NCBI GenBank assembly: GCA_016721465.1
Contig: JADKIA010000027.1
Span: forward strand, 124,001-188,000
Source of the DNA: Ideonella sp.
Lineage (GTDB): Bacteria > Pseudomonadota > Gammaproteobacteria > Burkholderiales > Burkholderiaceae_C
Direction: 5' to 3'
Length of the DNA: 64,000 bases
Part shown: piece by piece, positions 26,169 through 34,554 of the stretch
How positions within the stretch are numbered: the stretch's first letter is position 1
How the letters are laid out: the number at the start of each line of letters is the position of its first letter
Program-made: the position numbers and the translations under genes
The notes under the pieces: generated by a model
Told to the model about the DNA's origin: nothing
What the model saw: only the letters and a program-made list of their open reading frames with translations
Database searches by the model: none

Positions 26169-27347
26169 ATGTCGAACCTGCCAGCACGCGGCCGGCTTCG
26201 CTCGCTGGACGTGCTGCGTGGCGCCACCGTGGCGCTGATGATCCTGGTGAACAACCCGGGCAGCTGGCACCACCTGTATCCGCCGCTGGCGCACGCCGGC
26301 TGGCATGGTTGCACGCCCACCGACCTGGTGTTTCCATTCTTCCTGTTCGCGGTGGGCAATGCGCTGGCGCTGGTGATGCCGCAGTTCGAGGCGGCCGCGC
26401 CGTCCGTCTTCTGGACCAAGTGGCTGCGTCGCACGCTGCTGATCTTCGGCCTCGGCCTGTTGCTCAATGCTGCTCCTTTCGTGCGTTGGGATGCGGTGGG
26501 CGACCTGGTGGCCCGCGACTGGAGCCAGCTGCGCACCATGGGCGTGCTGCAACGCATTGCGCTGTGTTGGGCCACCGCCGCGCTGGTCGTGCGTTGGCTG
26601 GGCGATCGCGGCCCGCTGCTGGCCATCGCCGGGCTGTTGCTGGGCTATTGGGCGGCCTGTGCGGCGCTGGGCGACCCGGCCGACCCCTACGGGCTGATGG
26701 GCTGGTTCGGCACCGGCATCGACCGCGCGCTGCTGGGCTCGGCGCACCTCTACCGCGGCGAAGGCGTGGCCTTCGACCCCGAGGGCCTGGCCAGCACCGC
26801 GCCTGCGGTGGCGCAGGTGCTCATCGGCTGGTGGGTGGGACAGCGCCTGCAGCGCGAGGGCGCCAGTGCTGCCAGCGTGGCACGGCTGTTCATCACCGCG
26901 GCCATGCTCGGCGTGCTGGCCTACGCCTGGCAACTGGGCATGCCGCTGAACAAGAAGATCTGGACCAGCAGCTACGTGCTGCTCACCAGTGCCCTGGCCA
27001 TCGCCGGGTTGGCCACGCTGGTGTGGCGGGTGGACATGGCGGCGCGAGGCACCAAGGCGCCCTGGTGGCAAGTCGCCAGCGAGGCCTTCGGCAAGAACGC
27101 CTTGTTCGTGTTCGTGCTGAGCGGCCTGGTGCCTCGCGTGCTGGGCCTGTTGCGCTGGGCTGATGGCATGGACAGCAACGGCCAGGCGCGCTTCATCACG
27201 CCACTGCCCTGGCTTTATCGCACGCTGTTCGAGGGCGTGGGCAGCGACCCGCGCCTCGGCTCGTTGCTGTTCGCGATCGCCAACCTGGCCGCCTACTGGG
27301 CGCTGGCGGCCTGGCTGGATCGACGTCGCATCTACATCAAGGTCTGA
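26169..27347 (+). CDS. NagX-like membrane acyltransferase (DUF5009/HGSNAT family)
   Basis: 392 aa from the ATG at 26169 (MSNLPARGRLRSLDVLRG); an ATG at 26148 is also in frame. About ten membrane segments. The N-terminal LRSLDVLRGATVALMILVNNPG and HAGWHGCTPTDLVFPFFLFAVGNA are signatures of the family that includes bacterial NagX and human heparan-alpha-glucosaminide N-acetyltransferase. Members are linked to amino-sugar use, probably acetylating or moving glucosamine sugars across the inner membrane. The position directly after murQ supports a role in handling wall-derived amino sugars. The active-site His in the WHGCTP region is conserved. Biochemical function is inferred. Confidence 0.8.
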   Translation: MSNLPARGRLRSLDVLRGATVALMILVNNPGSWHHLYPPLAHAGWHGCTPTDLVFPFFLFAVGNALALVMPQFEAAAPSVFWTKWLRRTLLIFGLGLLLNAAPFVRWDAVGDLVARDWSQLRTMGVLQRIALCWATAALVVRWLGDRGPLLAIAGLLLGYWAACAALGDPADPYGLMGWFGTGIDRALLGSAHLYRGEGVAFDPEGLASTAPAVAQVLIGWWVGQRLQREGASAASVARLFITAAMLGVLAYAWQLGMPLNKKIWTSSYVLLTSALAIAGLATLVWRVDMAARGTKAPWWQVASEAFGKNALFVFVLSGLVPRVLGLLRWADGMDSNGQARFITPLPWLYRTLFEGVGSDPRLGSLLFAIANLAAYWALAAWLDRRRIYIKV

Positions 27348-27386
27348 ACGACCCCATCGGGGGGGCGGCCGGCCTGGGGGCGCTCT

Positions 27387-27416
27387 CAAGCAAATGTGGC
27401 TCCGCCACTTTGCTTG
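27387..27416. terminator. Hairpin between convergent genes, possible terminator
   Basis: Inverted repeat with arms CAAGCAAATGTGGC and GCCACTTTGCTTG around a 3-4 nt loop, one bulged base. It lies midway between the convergent NagX-like and serine hydrolase genes. There is no clear T-run, so it could instead be a dispersed extragenic palindrome. Confidence 0.45.
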
Positions 27417-27461
27417 ATCCCCATGGGGGACGGGCGCCGCATGGCGGCGTCCTCGGGGCGC

Positions 27462-28604
27462 TCAGATGCCAACGCTTGAGACGATCCAGCGTTCGACGGC
27501 CGCGCCCAACGCAGGCACGTTCCAGTCGCAGGCCGCATCGGGATGCGGCGCGCTGCAGCTGCCCAGCGTGGTGAGCAGGGCCACCAGGAAGTGCCCTCCA
27601 TCAGGCAACTCGACGCGGCCCGCATCGGAGGCATAGGTCTCGGTGGTGCCGGTCTTGTGCGCGAAGCGGCCCTGGATGCCCGGCACCCAGCCGGGCAGTG
27701 CGCACACCGAGCCGGTGGACAGCACCTGATTCAGCTGCTGCGCCGCCAGCCAGTCCATCACCTGCGTGCGGCAGGCGGGCGGCAGCAGTGGGGCGGCGCT
27801 GTCGGGCAGCCAAGGGGCGGGTGTCTCCTGCAAGCGCCACAGCAGGCGCACGGTGTCCCATGCGGTCATCTGCAGTTGGCCCACGCCCGAGCCCGAACGG
27901 TTGAACCAGCCGCCGTCCGCCCGCGTGCTGGCCAGGCGCAGCGTGGGCAGGCCCTGCTGTGCCAACAGCGTGTGCAGGCCATTGCGCGTTTCCACCTCGC
28001 CCTCGCGGCGGATCAGGCCGCGCTCGTGCAGCAGCGCCACCAGGGCGGTGGTGGCCTCGTTGCTGCTGACGGTGATCATGGGCTCGCACCAGTCGGCCAC
28101 GCGCCGCGTCTGGCCACCATGGGTCCAGCGCTCGTGCCAGCTCGCGCTGCCCTCGCACACCAGGCGCGCCACGCCCACCACCACCATCAGCTTGATCAAT
28201 GAGGCGGGGTAGGGCGCCACGAAGCGATGGGGGCCATCGCCGTGCAGCGGGCGCAAGGCGATGTGCTGCCAGTCGCTGCCCGGCTGCCAGGCGATGGAGG
28301 TGCCGGCGGCGTCCACCGGGTCGGCCAGGAAGGCGATGTTGGACACCGCGCCGGCGCGCGTGTCGATCTGCGCCACCAGGCCTTCGGGGTGCTCGCGCGA
28401 CAACAGCACGTTGGCCCAGGCCGGCGGTCCTTGGCGCGGGAACACCGCCACGGCCAGGTCCAGGCTCGGCGGGTGCGTGAAGGGCTGGCCGTTGCGGCGG
28501 CGGTCGCGCGCCTCGTGCCAGGGGCGTTCGCGCACGGCCGCCAGCAGGGCATCGGCCAGTGCGGCGTGCGTGAGCGGTGACTTGGGGGACGGCAGTTCGG
28601 CCAT
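27462..28604 (-). CDS. Beta-lactamase-fold serine hydrolase without signal peptide
   Basis: 380 aa. Active-site motifs of the class A beta-lactamase/DD-peptidase fold are in the correct order and spacing: SLIK with Ser135 and Lys138, SSN with Ser181 and Asn182, and KTG starting at Lys317 (HKTGTTETY). Class A lactamases are usually about 290 aa and exported; this protein has an extra N-terminal domain of roughly 100 residues and begins MAELPSPKSPLTHAALADA, with no signal sequence, so it appears cytoplasmic. A usual Omega-loop Glu motif (ExxLN) was not found. A peptidase or amidase acting on imported wall peptides or D-amino acid amides is more likely than antibiotic resistance. It is convergent with the NagX-like gene. 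Confidence 0.75.
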   Translation of the reverse strand: MAELPSPKSPLTHAALADALLAAVRERPWHEARDRRRNGQPFTHPPSLDLAVAVFPRQGPPAWANVLLSREHPEGLVAQIDTRAGAVSNIAFLADPVDAAGTSIAWQPGSDWQHIALRPLHGDGPHRFVAPYPASLIKLMVVVGVARLVCEGSASWHERWTHGGQTRRVADWCEPMITVSSNEATTALVALLHERGLIRREGEVETRNGLHTLLAQQGLPTLRLASTRADGGWFNRSGSGVGQLQMTAWDTVRLLWRLQETPAPWLPDSAAPLLPPACRTQVMDWLAAQQLNQVLSTGSVCALPGWVPGIQGRFAHKTGTTETYASDAGRVELPDGGHFLVALLTTLGSCSAPHPDAACDWNVPALGAAVERWIVSSVGI

Positions 28605-28700
28605 GCCGCATCATGCCTTTCGCGGCTTGGGGTTGCAGCGGGTGGGATTCGCCCAAGGCTTGGCGACAATGCGCGACCGCGATCCTGCCCGAGCTTGCCC

Positions 28701-29678
28701 ATGCCCACGACCCTCAAGCCTTTGCCCCCTTTCAAGTCCGTGCGCTACGCCGGCCGCGCACCCGGCCCGCGCCTGATCGTCACCGGGGCCGTGCACGGCA
28801 ATGAGGTCTGCGGCACGCTGGCCATCGGCCGGATCATGGCCGATCTGGACTCGGGCATGCTGGCCATCACGGCGGGCTCGGTGACCTTCGTGCCGATCAC
28901 CAACGCCAAGGCCTACGTGCTGGGGCAGCGATCGGGCGACCGCAACCTCAACCGCGCGTTGGAGCCCAGCGCCTCGCCCACCGAGTATGAAGACCACGTG
29001 GCCAACTGGTTGTGCCCGCTGCTGGCCGAACACGACGTGCTGCTCGACCTGCATTCATTCCAGGCCCAAGGCCGGCCCTTCGTGATGGTGGGGCCGCGTG
29101 ACAACAGCGGCACGCTGGAGCCCTTCGCCCACGCCGCGAAGGAAGAGGCCCTGGCGCGCTGCCTGGGCGTGAATCGCGCGGTGGACGGCTGGCTGGACAC
29201 CTACGCCGCGGGTGTGGAGCGCCGCCGCCAGTCGGCCGCGGCCGAGGGCTTGCCGCCCAGCCACGAGCTGCATCCGCGCTATGGCGTGGGCACCACCGAA
29301 TACATGCGCAGCCAGGGCGGCTGGGCGCTGACGCTGGAATGCGGCCAGAACGACGACGAGCATTCGCCCTTCGTGGCCCACCGTGCCATCCTCAACACGT
29401 TGGCCCACCTGGGCCTGAGCGCCGATCCGCCGCCGCCGGTGGTCTCGCCCATCGAGGCCTTGTCCCTGGTGGAAGTGATCGACAAGGTGCATGCCGACGA
29501 TGCCTTCAGCCGCCCTTGGAAGAGCTTTGACGCCTTGAAGGCTGGCGAGCTGATCGGCACCCGCGCCAATGGCCAGGCCATGCGCGCGCCACACGACGGC
29601 TGGATCGTGTTTCCCAATGCCAAGGCGGCGGCGCGGCAGGAGTGGTACTACCTGGCCCGCGCCAGCACCCGGTTCTGA
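28701..29678 (+). CDS. M14-family zinc hydrolase (succinylglutamate desuccinylase/aspartoacylase type)
   Basis: 325 aa from the ATG at 28701; no signal peptide. Zinc ligands and catalytic Glu of the AstE/AspA branch of carboxypeptidase-like M14 enzymes are visible: HGNE (His32, Glu35), DLHS (His118) and the general base Glu213 in TLECGQ. The family removes acyl or amino acid groups from amide bonds in the cytosol. The related MpaA amidase cleaves gamma-D-Glu-Dap in recycled murein peptides, so a similar role is possible given the neighbours, but AstE-type arginine or N-acyl amino acid use is an equally valid reading. It is divergent from the serine hydrolase gene, 96 bp away. Confidence 0.78.
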   Translation: MPTTLKPLPPFKSVRYAGRAPGPRLIVTGAVHGNEVCGTLAIGRIMADLDSGMLAITAGSVTFVPITNAKAYVLGQRSGDRNLNRALEPSASPTEYEDHVANWLCPLLAEHDVLLDLHSFQAQGRPFVMVGPRDNSGTLEPFAHAAKEEALARCLGVNRAVDGWLDTYAAGVERRRQSAAAEGLPPSHELHPRYGVGTTEYMRSQGGWALTLECGQNDDEHSPFVAHRAILNTLAHLGLSADPPPPVVSPIEALSLVEVIDKVHADDAFSRPWKSFDALKAGELIGTRANGQAMRAPHDGWIVFPNAKAAARQEWYYLARASTRF

Positions 29679-29740
29679 TCGCCTGAAGCCGCGGCGCCGC
29701 GGCGCCGGAGGCCCGGTCACGCAACACCAACCGGTGCGAC

Positions 29741-29784
29741 TTGCGCATGGCTTCGAGTCTGGTGTATTATTGAATCAATACACC
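29741..29784 (+). promoter_or_regulatory. Promoter with operator palindrome for the GntR-ABC operon
   Basis: A -35-like TTGCGC (29741-29746) and a -10 TATTAT (29765-29770) are 18 bp apart. A perfect inverted repeat with 8-bp arms GGTGTATT and AATACACC, separated by 8 nt (29761-29784), covers the -10. The ATG of the GntR regulator is only 7 nt after the palindrome, giving a very short leader. Autorepression by the encoded YtrA-type regulator is inferred; these regulators bind such palindromes. Confidence 0.7.
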
Positions 29785-29791
29785 AGTTCAC

Positions 29792-30196
29792 ATGCGCTTC
29801 CACATCGCCCCCAGTGACGCCGTGCCGATCTACCGGCAGATCGTCGAACAGGTCCGCCGCCAGGTGGCCAGCGGGCAGCTGCGGGCGGGTGATGAAGTGC
29901 CCAGCGTGCGTGTGCTGGCACAGGCGCATGCGATCAACCCCATGACCGTCAGCAAGGCCTACAGCCTGCTCGAAGCCGAAGGTCTGCTGGAACGGCGCCG
30001 GGGCCTGGGCATGGTCGTGGCCACGGTCAGGCCGACGTCGCGCACCAGCCAGCGACTGGCCCTGCTGGAACCCACGCTGCGTGCCGCTGCGCAGCAGGCC
30101 GCGCAACTGGGGTTGAGCGTGGACGAAGCGCTCGCGCTGTTCAAGCGCTGCATGACACCACCCACCGATCTCGGAGGCAGGGATGAATCTCGCTGA
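29792..30196 (+). CDS. GntR-family transcriptional regulator, YtrA subfamily
   Basis: 134 aa. Winged helix-turn-helix (PIYRQIVEQVRRQVASGQLRAGDEVPSVRVLAQAHAINPMTVSKAYSLLEAEGLLERRRG) at residues 12-72, followed only by a short helical dimerisation tail, the hallmark of the YtrA subgroup. YtrA regulators normally control an adjacent ABC exporter, as here: the ATPase gene starts within the last codons of this gene (14-bp overlap). An operator-like palindrome overlaps its promoter. Confidence 0.88.
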   Translation: MRFHIAPSDAVPIYRQIVEQVRRQVASGQLRAGDEVPSVRVLAQAHAINPMTVSKAYSLLEAEGLLERRRGLGMVVATVRPTSRTSQRLALLEPTLRAAAQQAAQLGLSVDEALALFKRCMTPPTDLGGRDESR

Positions 30197-30920
30197 AGTG
30201 ACATCGCCCGCACTGGCCATCGACACCCGGGACCTGACGCTGCGTTATGGCGACAGCTTGGTGCTCGACCGCATCAGGCTCGAAGTGCCCGTTGGCGCCG
30301 TGGTCGGGCTGGTCGGCCGCAACGGTGCGGGCAAGAGCACGCTGTTGCGCTGCCTGGTGGGCTTGACGCTGCCCGATGCGGGCCAGTGCACCTTGCTGGG
30401 CTGCGCATCGGCGCAGCTCGACGACGCCACGCGCGGGCGGCTGGGCTATGTCAGCCAGACCGGTGATCTGTTGCCCTGGCTCGGTGTGTGGCAACACGTC
30501 GAGTACATCGGCAGCTTCTACCCACGCTGGGACCGGCAGCGCGCCGCCGCGCTGTGCGAGCGGCTCGGCCTGAACCTGCGCGCCAAGGTGTCTGCGCTGT
30601 CGGTGGGCCAGCAGCAAAAACTCGCGCTGGTGCTGGCCCTGGCACACGACCCGGACCTGTTGCTGCTCGACGAGCCAGTGGCCAGCCTGGACCCGCTGGC
30701 CCGGCGCGACTTCATGCGCCTGCTGTTCGACACCGATGCCCGGCGCACGGTGCCACGCACGGTGCTGCTGTCCAGCCACCTGCTCACCGACCTGGAGCGC
30801 GTGGTGTCGCACGTGGTGTTCCTGTGCGACGGCCGGGTGCAGCTGCAGGGCGCCTGGGATGAGTTGCTGGAGCAGAAGGGGCACTCGCTCGAAGACCTGT
30901 TCGTGGAGCTGAACACGTGA
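30183..30920 (+). CDS. ABC exporter ATPase (YtrB/CcmA type)
   Basis: 245 aa, ATG at 30183 with GGAGG just upstream. Walker A GRNGAGKST, Q-loop YVSQTGDLLPW, a degenerate signature LSVGQQQK, Walker B LLLLDEPVASLD and H-loop SSHLL. The degenerate signature (Val for the second Gly-position residue) is seen in ABC-2 exporter ATPases. It is followed by a membrane protein that overlaps by 4 nt. Substrates of YtrA-linked exporters are often cell-envelope-active compounds; here it is unknown. Confidence 0.85.
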   Translation: MNLAEVTSPALAIDTRDLTLRYGDSLVLDRIRLEVPVGAVVGLVGRNGAGKSTLLRCLVGLTLPDAGQCTLLGCASAQLDDATRGRLGYVSQTGDLLPWLGVWQHVEYIGSFYPRWDRQRAAALCERLGLNLRAKVSALSVGQQQKLALVLALAHDPDLLLLDEPVASLDPLARRDFMRLLFDTDARRTVPRTVLLSSHLLTDLERVVSHVVFLCDGRVQLQGAWDELLEQKGHSLEDLFVELNT

Positions 30921-32341
30921 GCCGCGCCGCAAACCCCACCGCTGCGTTGGCGCGGATCGTCTGGCGGCATGCGATGGTGGGCTGGCTGGGCCTGGCCCTG
31001 GTGTCCTTGCTGCTCTGGGTGCCCGTGCTGGCGGCGTTCTCGCCCCGCCATGGGGTGCCGCCCACGGCGGGCATCGCGCCGATCCTGGGCTGGGGGCTGA
31101 TCGCGGCGTGCTTCGCCTGGCTGGCCGCCCTGTTGCTGGGTGCGGCCATCGATCGCCTGGCCAATCACCTGTGCCTGCACCTGCTGCCCGCCGGGGCACG
31201 GCACCTGCACCGGCTGCTGTGGTGGGCCTTTGCCTTGTTCTGGCTGCTGGCCGGCATCCCCTGCGTGGTGATGGCCGGGCCTGCGGGCTGGTGGTGGGCG
31301 CTGCCCTGGTCACTGGGCACGGTCGCTGGTGCGCTGAGCCTGGGGCTGACCCTGTTGGCGCTGGGGGCCCGCTGGCGCATGCTGGGCCTGGCGGAGTTTG
31401 CGGTGGCGAGTGGCAGCGCGCTCTGGTGGCCGTCGCTGTCCGACGCGGTGGCGGGCGTGTCCCCGCCGCCGTGGGCACTGCAGGCGGGCGCGTTCACCGC
31501 AGGGGTGTTGCTGGTCGGGTTGTGGGCCTGGACAGCGCGCCTGGTCGTGCGCCATGCCACTGCGAACCGCGCGCACCGACCCGATCGGTCCCTGCTGCAC
31601 AAGGCCTGGCCAACGCAGCTTCAGTGGCCTGCGCGGACGGTGCCGCCGGCTCGCGACACGCGCTGGCTGGTGATGCCCTCGATGGGTTCGACACCGCTGG
31701 CGTACGTCGCGGCCCTGGCCATCAACGCCGTGGCGCTGTTCGCCTTGGCGCGCTGGTTCGCGCAGGGCGCCAACTCGCTGGCGCACCTGTTGCCACTGTT
31801 TGTGTTCATCACGGCCTGGAGCGCGACACCAGGGGGCCGAGGCGTTTGGCTGTCGCCGCGGATGATGCTGGTGCCGGGTGGTGGGCAGCGTCTCGGCCTG
31901 CTGTGGAGCCTGTACCGGCGCAGCCTGGCGCGCGGCCTGCCGCGCGCCGGATTGCACGCCAGCGTTGCGGCGGCGGCCTTGTGTCTCGGCCACCGCCTGG
32001 ATCTGGCGCAAGGTGGCCCCTGGGTGCTGGCCGCGCTGGCCACCCTGCCGTGCACGTCGGCCATCGCGCTGGCGCTGGTGCCCTGCGTGCAGGGTCAGGC
32101 GGCCAGGGCCGTCCTGGCATTTCTGGCCAGCAGCGTGGTGTTGATCCTGACGGTGCTCGCCGGGCACCTCGCATTCGGCCTGCCGCTGGCGGCCGCCGAC
32201 CTGGCGTGGCCCTGGGTGGGCATGGCGCTGGCGCTCAGCGCCTTGCTGGCGGCCCTGCTGCTGGGCCTGGTGGCGCGGCCCTGGATGCGGCTGGACTGGG
32301 CGCACCTGCCGGCCAGCCCCACCGTGCGCGGATGGGCTTGA
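30917..32341 (+). CDS. Multi-span membrane protein, probable permease of the YtrA-linked ABC exporter
   Basis: 474 aa from a GTG that overlaps the ATPase stop (GTGA). About 12 hydrophobic segments in two halves of six, separated by a cytoplasmic basic stretch (RHATANRAHRPDRSLLHKAWP). The layout agrees with a duplicated ABC-2-type permease in a single chain, which would suit one ATPase gene forming a homodimer. No sequence motif gives a named family. Assignment relies on gene order. Confidence 0.65.
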   Translation: MSRAANPTAALARIVWRHAMVGWLGLALVSLLLWVPVLAAFSPRHGVPPTAGIAPILGWGLIAACFAWLAALLLGAAIDRLANHLCLHLLPAGARHLHRLLWWAFALFWLLAGIPCVVMAGPAGWWWALPWSLGTVAGALSLGLTLLALGARWRMLGLAEFAVASGSALWWPSLSDAVAGVSPPPWALQAGAFTAGVLLVGLWAWTARLVVRHATANRAHRPDRSLLHKAWPTQLQWPARTVPPARDTRWLVMPSMGSTPLAYVAALAINAVALFALARWFAQGANSLAHLLPLFVFITAWSATPGGRGVWLSPRMMLVPGGGQRLGLLWSLYRRSLARGLPRAGLHASVAAAALCLGHRLDLAQGGPWVLAALATLPCTSAIALALVPCVQGQAARAVLAFLASSVVLILTVLAGHLAFGLPLAAADLAWPWVGMALALSALLAALLLGLVARPWMRLDWAHLPASPTVRGWA

Positions 32342-32424
32342 GCGCGCCACAGTGCTCGACACCGGGCGCCGCCTGGTACCAGAATGCTCGACCGGCCCCC
32401 GGGCCGCCCCTGGAGACACCCGCC

Positions 32425-34110
32425 ATGAACGCCCCCGACCGCAGCCTGAAGCACGGCCTGTTTCTGGCCGACACGCACGAGGTGATCAACGTCTCGCGCG
32501 AGCTGGTCGACTTCAACCTGTACGGGCAGGACACCGCCCTGCAGGAGGCCGTGAAGCGCGAAGGTGCCGCGTTCGCCCACGACGAGCTGCTGGCGTTTGG
32601 CCAGCACATCGGTACCGCCGACCACCTGGACCTGGGCGTGCAGGCCAACCGCTTCGGCCCCGAGCTGGACACGCACGACCGTTTTGGCCACCGCGTCGAC
32701 CTGGTGAGGTTCCACCCGGCCTACCACGCGCTGATGCGCACCTCGATCGAAAACGGTCTGCACTCCTCGCCCTGGACCCACCCCGGGCCCGGCGCGCACG
32801 TGGCCCGCGCCGCGCGCTTCTACCTGCACTCGCAAGTGGACGCCGGCCACGGCTGTCCGATCACCATGACCTTTGCGGCGGTGCCCTCGCTGCGCACCAC
32901 GCCGGCACTGGCGGCGCTGTGGGAGCCCAAGGTCACCGCCCGCATCTACGACCCGCGCAACGTGCCCGATGCGCACAAGGCCGGTCTGACCATCGGCATG
33001 GCCATGACCGAGAAGCAGGGCGGCTCGGACGTGCGCGCCAACACCACGCGCGCCCATCCGCTTGGCGCCGAGGGGCCCGGCCAGGCCTACGAGCTGGTGG
33101 GGCACAAATACTTCGTCTCCGCGCCCATGTGCGATGCCTTCCTGGTGCTGGCGCAGACGCGCGGTGGCCTGTCCTGCTTCCTGCTGCCGCGCTGGCGGCC
33201 GGACGGCAGCAAGAACCCGCTGCAGGTGCTGCGCCTGAAGCGCAAGATGGGCAACGTCTCCAACGCTTCCAGCGAGACCGAGCTGCGCGGCGCCCTGGCC
33301 TGGATGGTGGGCGACGAAGGCCGCGGCGTGCGCACCATCATCGAGATGGTGGCCATGACGCGCTTCGACTGCATGATCGGCTCATCCGCCGGCCAGCGCG
33401 CCGCCGTGGCCCAGGCACTGCACCATTGCACGCTGCGCTCGGCCTTTGGCAAGCTGCTGCAGCAGCAGCCCTTGATGCGCAACGTGCTGGCCGATCTGGT
33501 GCTGGAGCACGAGGGCTCGCTGGCGCTGACCATGCGCATGGCGCGCGCCATCGATCAGCGCACGGATCCGCACGAGGACGCCCTGGTGCGCCTGGTCACC
33601 GCGGTGGGCAAGTACTGGATCTGCAAGCGCACGCCGCACCATGCGTACGAGGCCATGGAGTGCATCGGCGGCAGCGGCGTGATGGAGGACAGCCCCTTCC
33701 CGCGCCTGTTCCGCGAATCGCCGGTCAACGCCATCTGGGAAGGCAGCGGCAACGTGCAGTGCCTGGACGTTCTGCGGGCCATGCACAAGACCCCCGCCGT
33801 GGTGCAGGCTTTCTTCGACGAGCTGGCCAAGGCCCGAGGCGGCAACGCGGCGCTGGACCGCTGGATGGGCGCGCTGCAGGCCGAGTTCAAGGACCTCGCG
33901 GACATCGAGTACCGCGCCCGCGATGTGGTCGACCGCATGGCGCTGGCCATCCAGGCCGCGCTGCTGGTGCAGCACGCGCCGGCGGCCGTGGCCGACGGCT
34001 TCTGCGCATCGCGCCTGGGTTCGGCCGGTGGCGGGCACCGCAACTACGGCACCCTGCCGCGCGGCGTGGATTGCGCGGCGATCATCGAGCGGGCCACGCC
34101 GCGGTGCTGA
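32425..34110 (+). CDS. AidB-like acyl-CoA dehydrogenase
   Basis: 561 aa, ATG at 32425 with GGAG upstream. FAD-dependent dehydrogenase of the AidB/isovaleryl-CoA type, longer than ordinary acyl-CoA dehydrogenases (about 380 aa) as expected for AidB. Motifs: GMAMTEKQGGSDVRANTT (substrate/FAD loop), RLKRKMGNVSNASSETELRGALAWMVG and the C-terminal YEAMECIGGSGVMEDSPFPRLFRESPVNAIWEGSGNV, characteristic of AidB, which is part of the adaptive response to alkylation and binds DNA in E. coli. No ada, alkA or alkB gene is nearby, so a lipid-metabolic role remains possible. It is not linked to the ABC operon before it except by strand. Confidence 0.85.
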   Translation: MNAPDRSLKHGLFLADTHEVINVSRELVDFNLYGQDTALQEAVKREGAAFAHDELLAFGQHIGTADHLDLGVQANRFGPELDTHDRFGHRVDLVRFHPAYHALMRTSIENGLHSSPWTHPGPGAHVARAARFYLHSQVDAGHGCPITMTFAAVPSLRTTPALAALWEPKVTARIYDPRNVPDAHKAGLTIGMAMTEKQGGSDVRANTTRAHPLGAEGPGQAYELVGHKYFVSAPMCDAFLVLAQTRGGLSCFLLPRWRPDGSKNPLQVLRLKRKMGNVSNASSETELRGALAWMVGDEGRGVRTIIEMVAMTRFDCMIGSSAGQRAAVAQALHHCTLRSAFGKLLQQQPLMRNVLADLVLEHEGSLALTMRMARAIDQRTDPHEDALVRLVTAVGKYWICKRTPHHAYEAMECIGGSGVMEDSPFPRLFRESPVNAIWEGSGNVQCLDVLRAMHKTPAVVQAFFDELAKARGGNAALDRWMGALQAEFKDLADIEYRARDVVDRMALAIQAALLVQHAPAAVADGFCASRLGSAGGGHRNYGTLPRGVDCAAIIERATPRC

Positions 34111-34128
34111 GTGCGCTGGGCGCCGGCC

Positions 34129-34554
34129 TCAGCGCTTGAACGGGTTCTGGATGGTCAGCGAATCGATGCGCTGGCCATGCTGCAGGTCCTCGCTGAGCAG
34201 GCGCTGGCAGCCGGCCGTCAGCGCCGCTGCCACGATCATGGCATCGTAGAAGCTGAACTGCCAACGGCTCTGCACGTCCAGCGTGCGGTGGTACAGGGCT
34301 GCGCTGGCGGGCACTTGCATCAGCGGCAGCAGCACCGTGTCGAGGTAGGCACGCGCGGCCGGCGGCGCCAAGGGCACCTTGGCCTTGCGCAGCACGGTGT
34401 TCAGACACTCCTGCACCACCTGAAAGCTGATGCAGGCCTTGCCGGTGGCCAGGCCTTCGCGGACGATCTGCTCGGCCACGGCCTGCTTGCGCGCATCCGT
34501 GCCGTCGAGCTGGTAGATGAAGACGTTGGTGTCGATGAAGACTTCAGCGCTCAT
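34129..34554 (-). CDS. VapC-type PIN-domain toxin
   Basis: 141 aa. PIN catalytic residues are Asp8 (VFIDTNVFIYQLDG), Glu49 (FQVVQECLN), Asp104 (FSFYDAMIVAAA) and Asp123 (LLSEDLQHG), all present. The ATG overlaps the 3' end of the antitoxin gene by 11 bp. Together they form a second, apparently intact VapBC module in the window, of a different PIN subgroup from the one at 8118. It lies tail-to-tail with the acyl-CoA dehydrogenase gene, 18 bp apart. Confidence 0.87.
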   Translation of the reverse strand: MSAEVFIDTNVFIYQLDGTDARKQAVAEQIVREGLATGKACISFQVVQECLNTVLRKAKVPLAPPAARAYLDTVLLPLMQVPASAALYHRTLDVQSRWQFSFYDAMIVAAALTAGCQRLLSEDLQHGQRIDSLTIQNPFKR

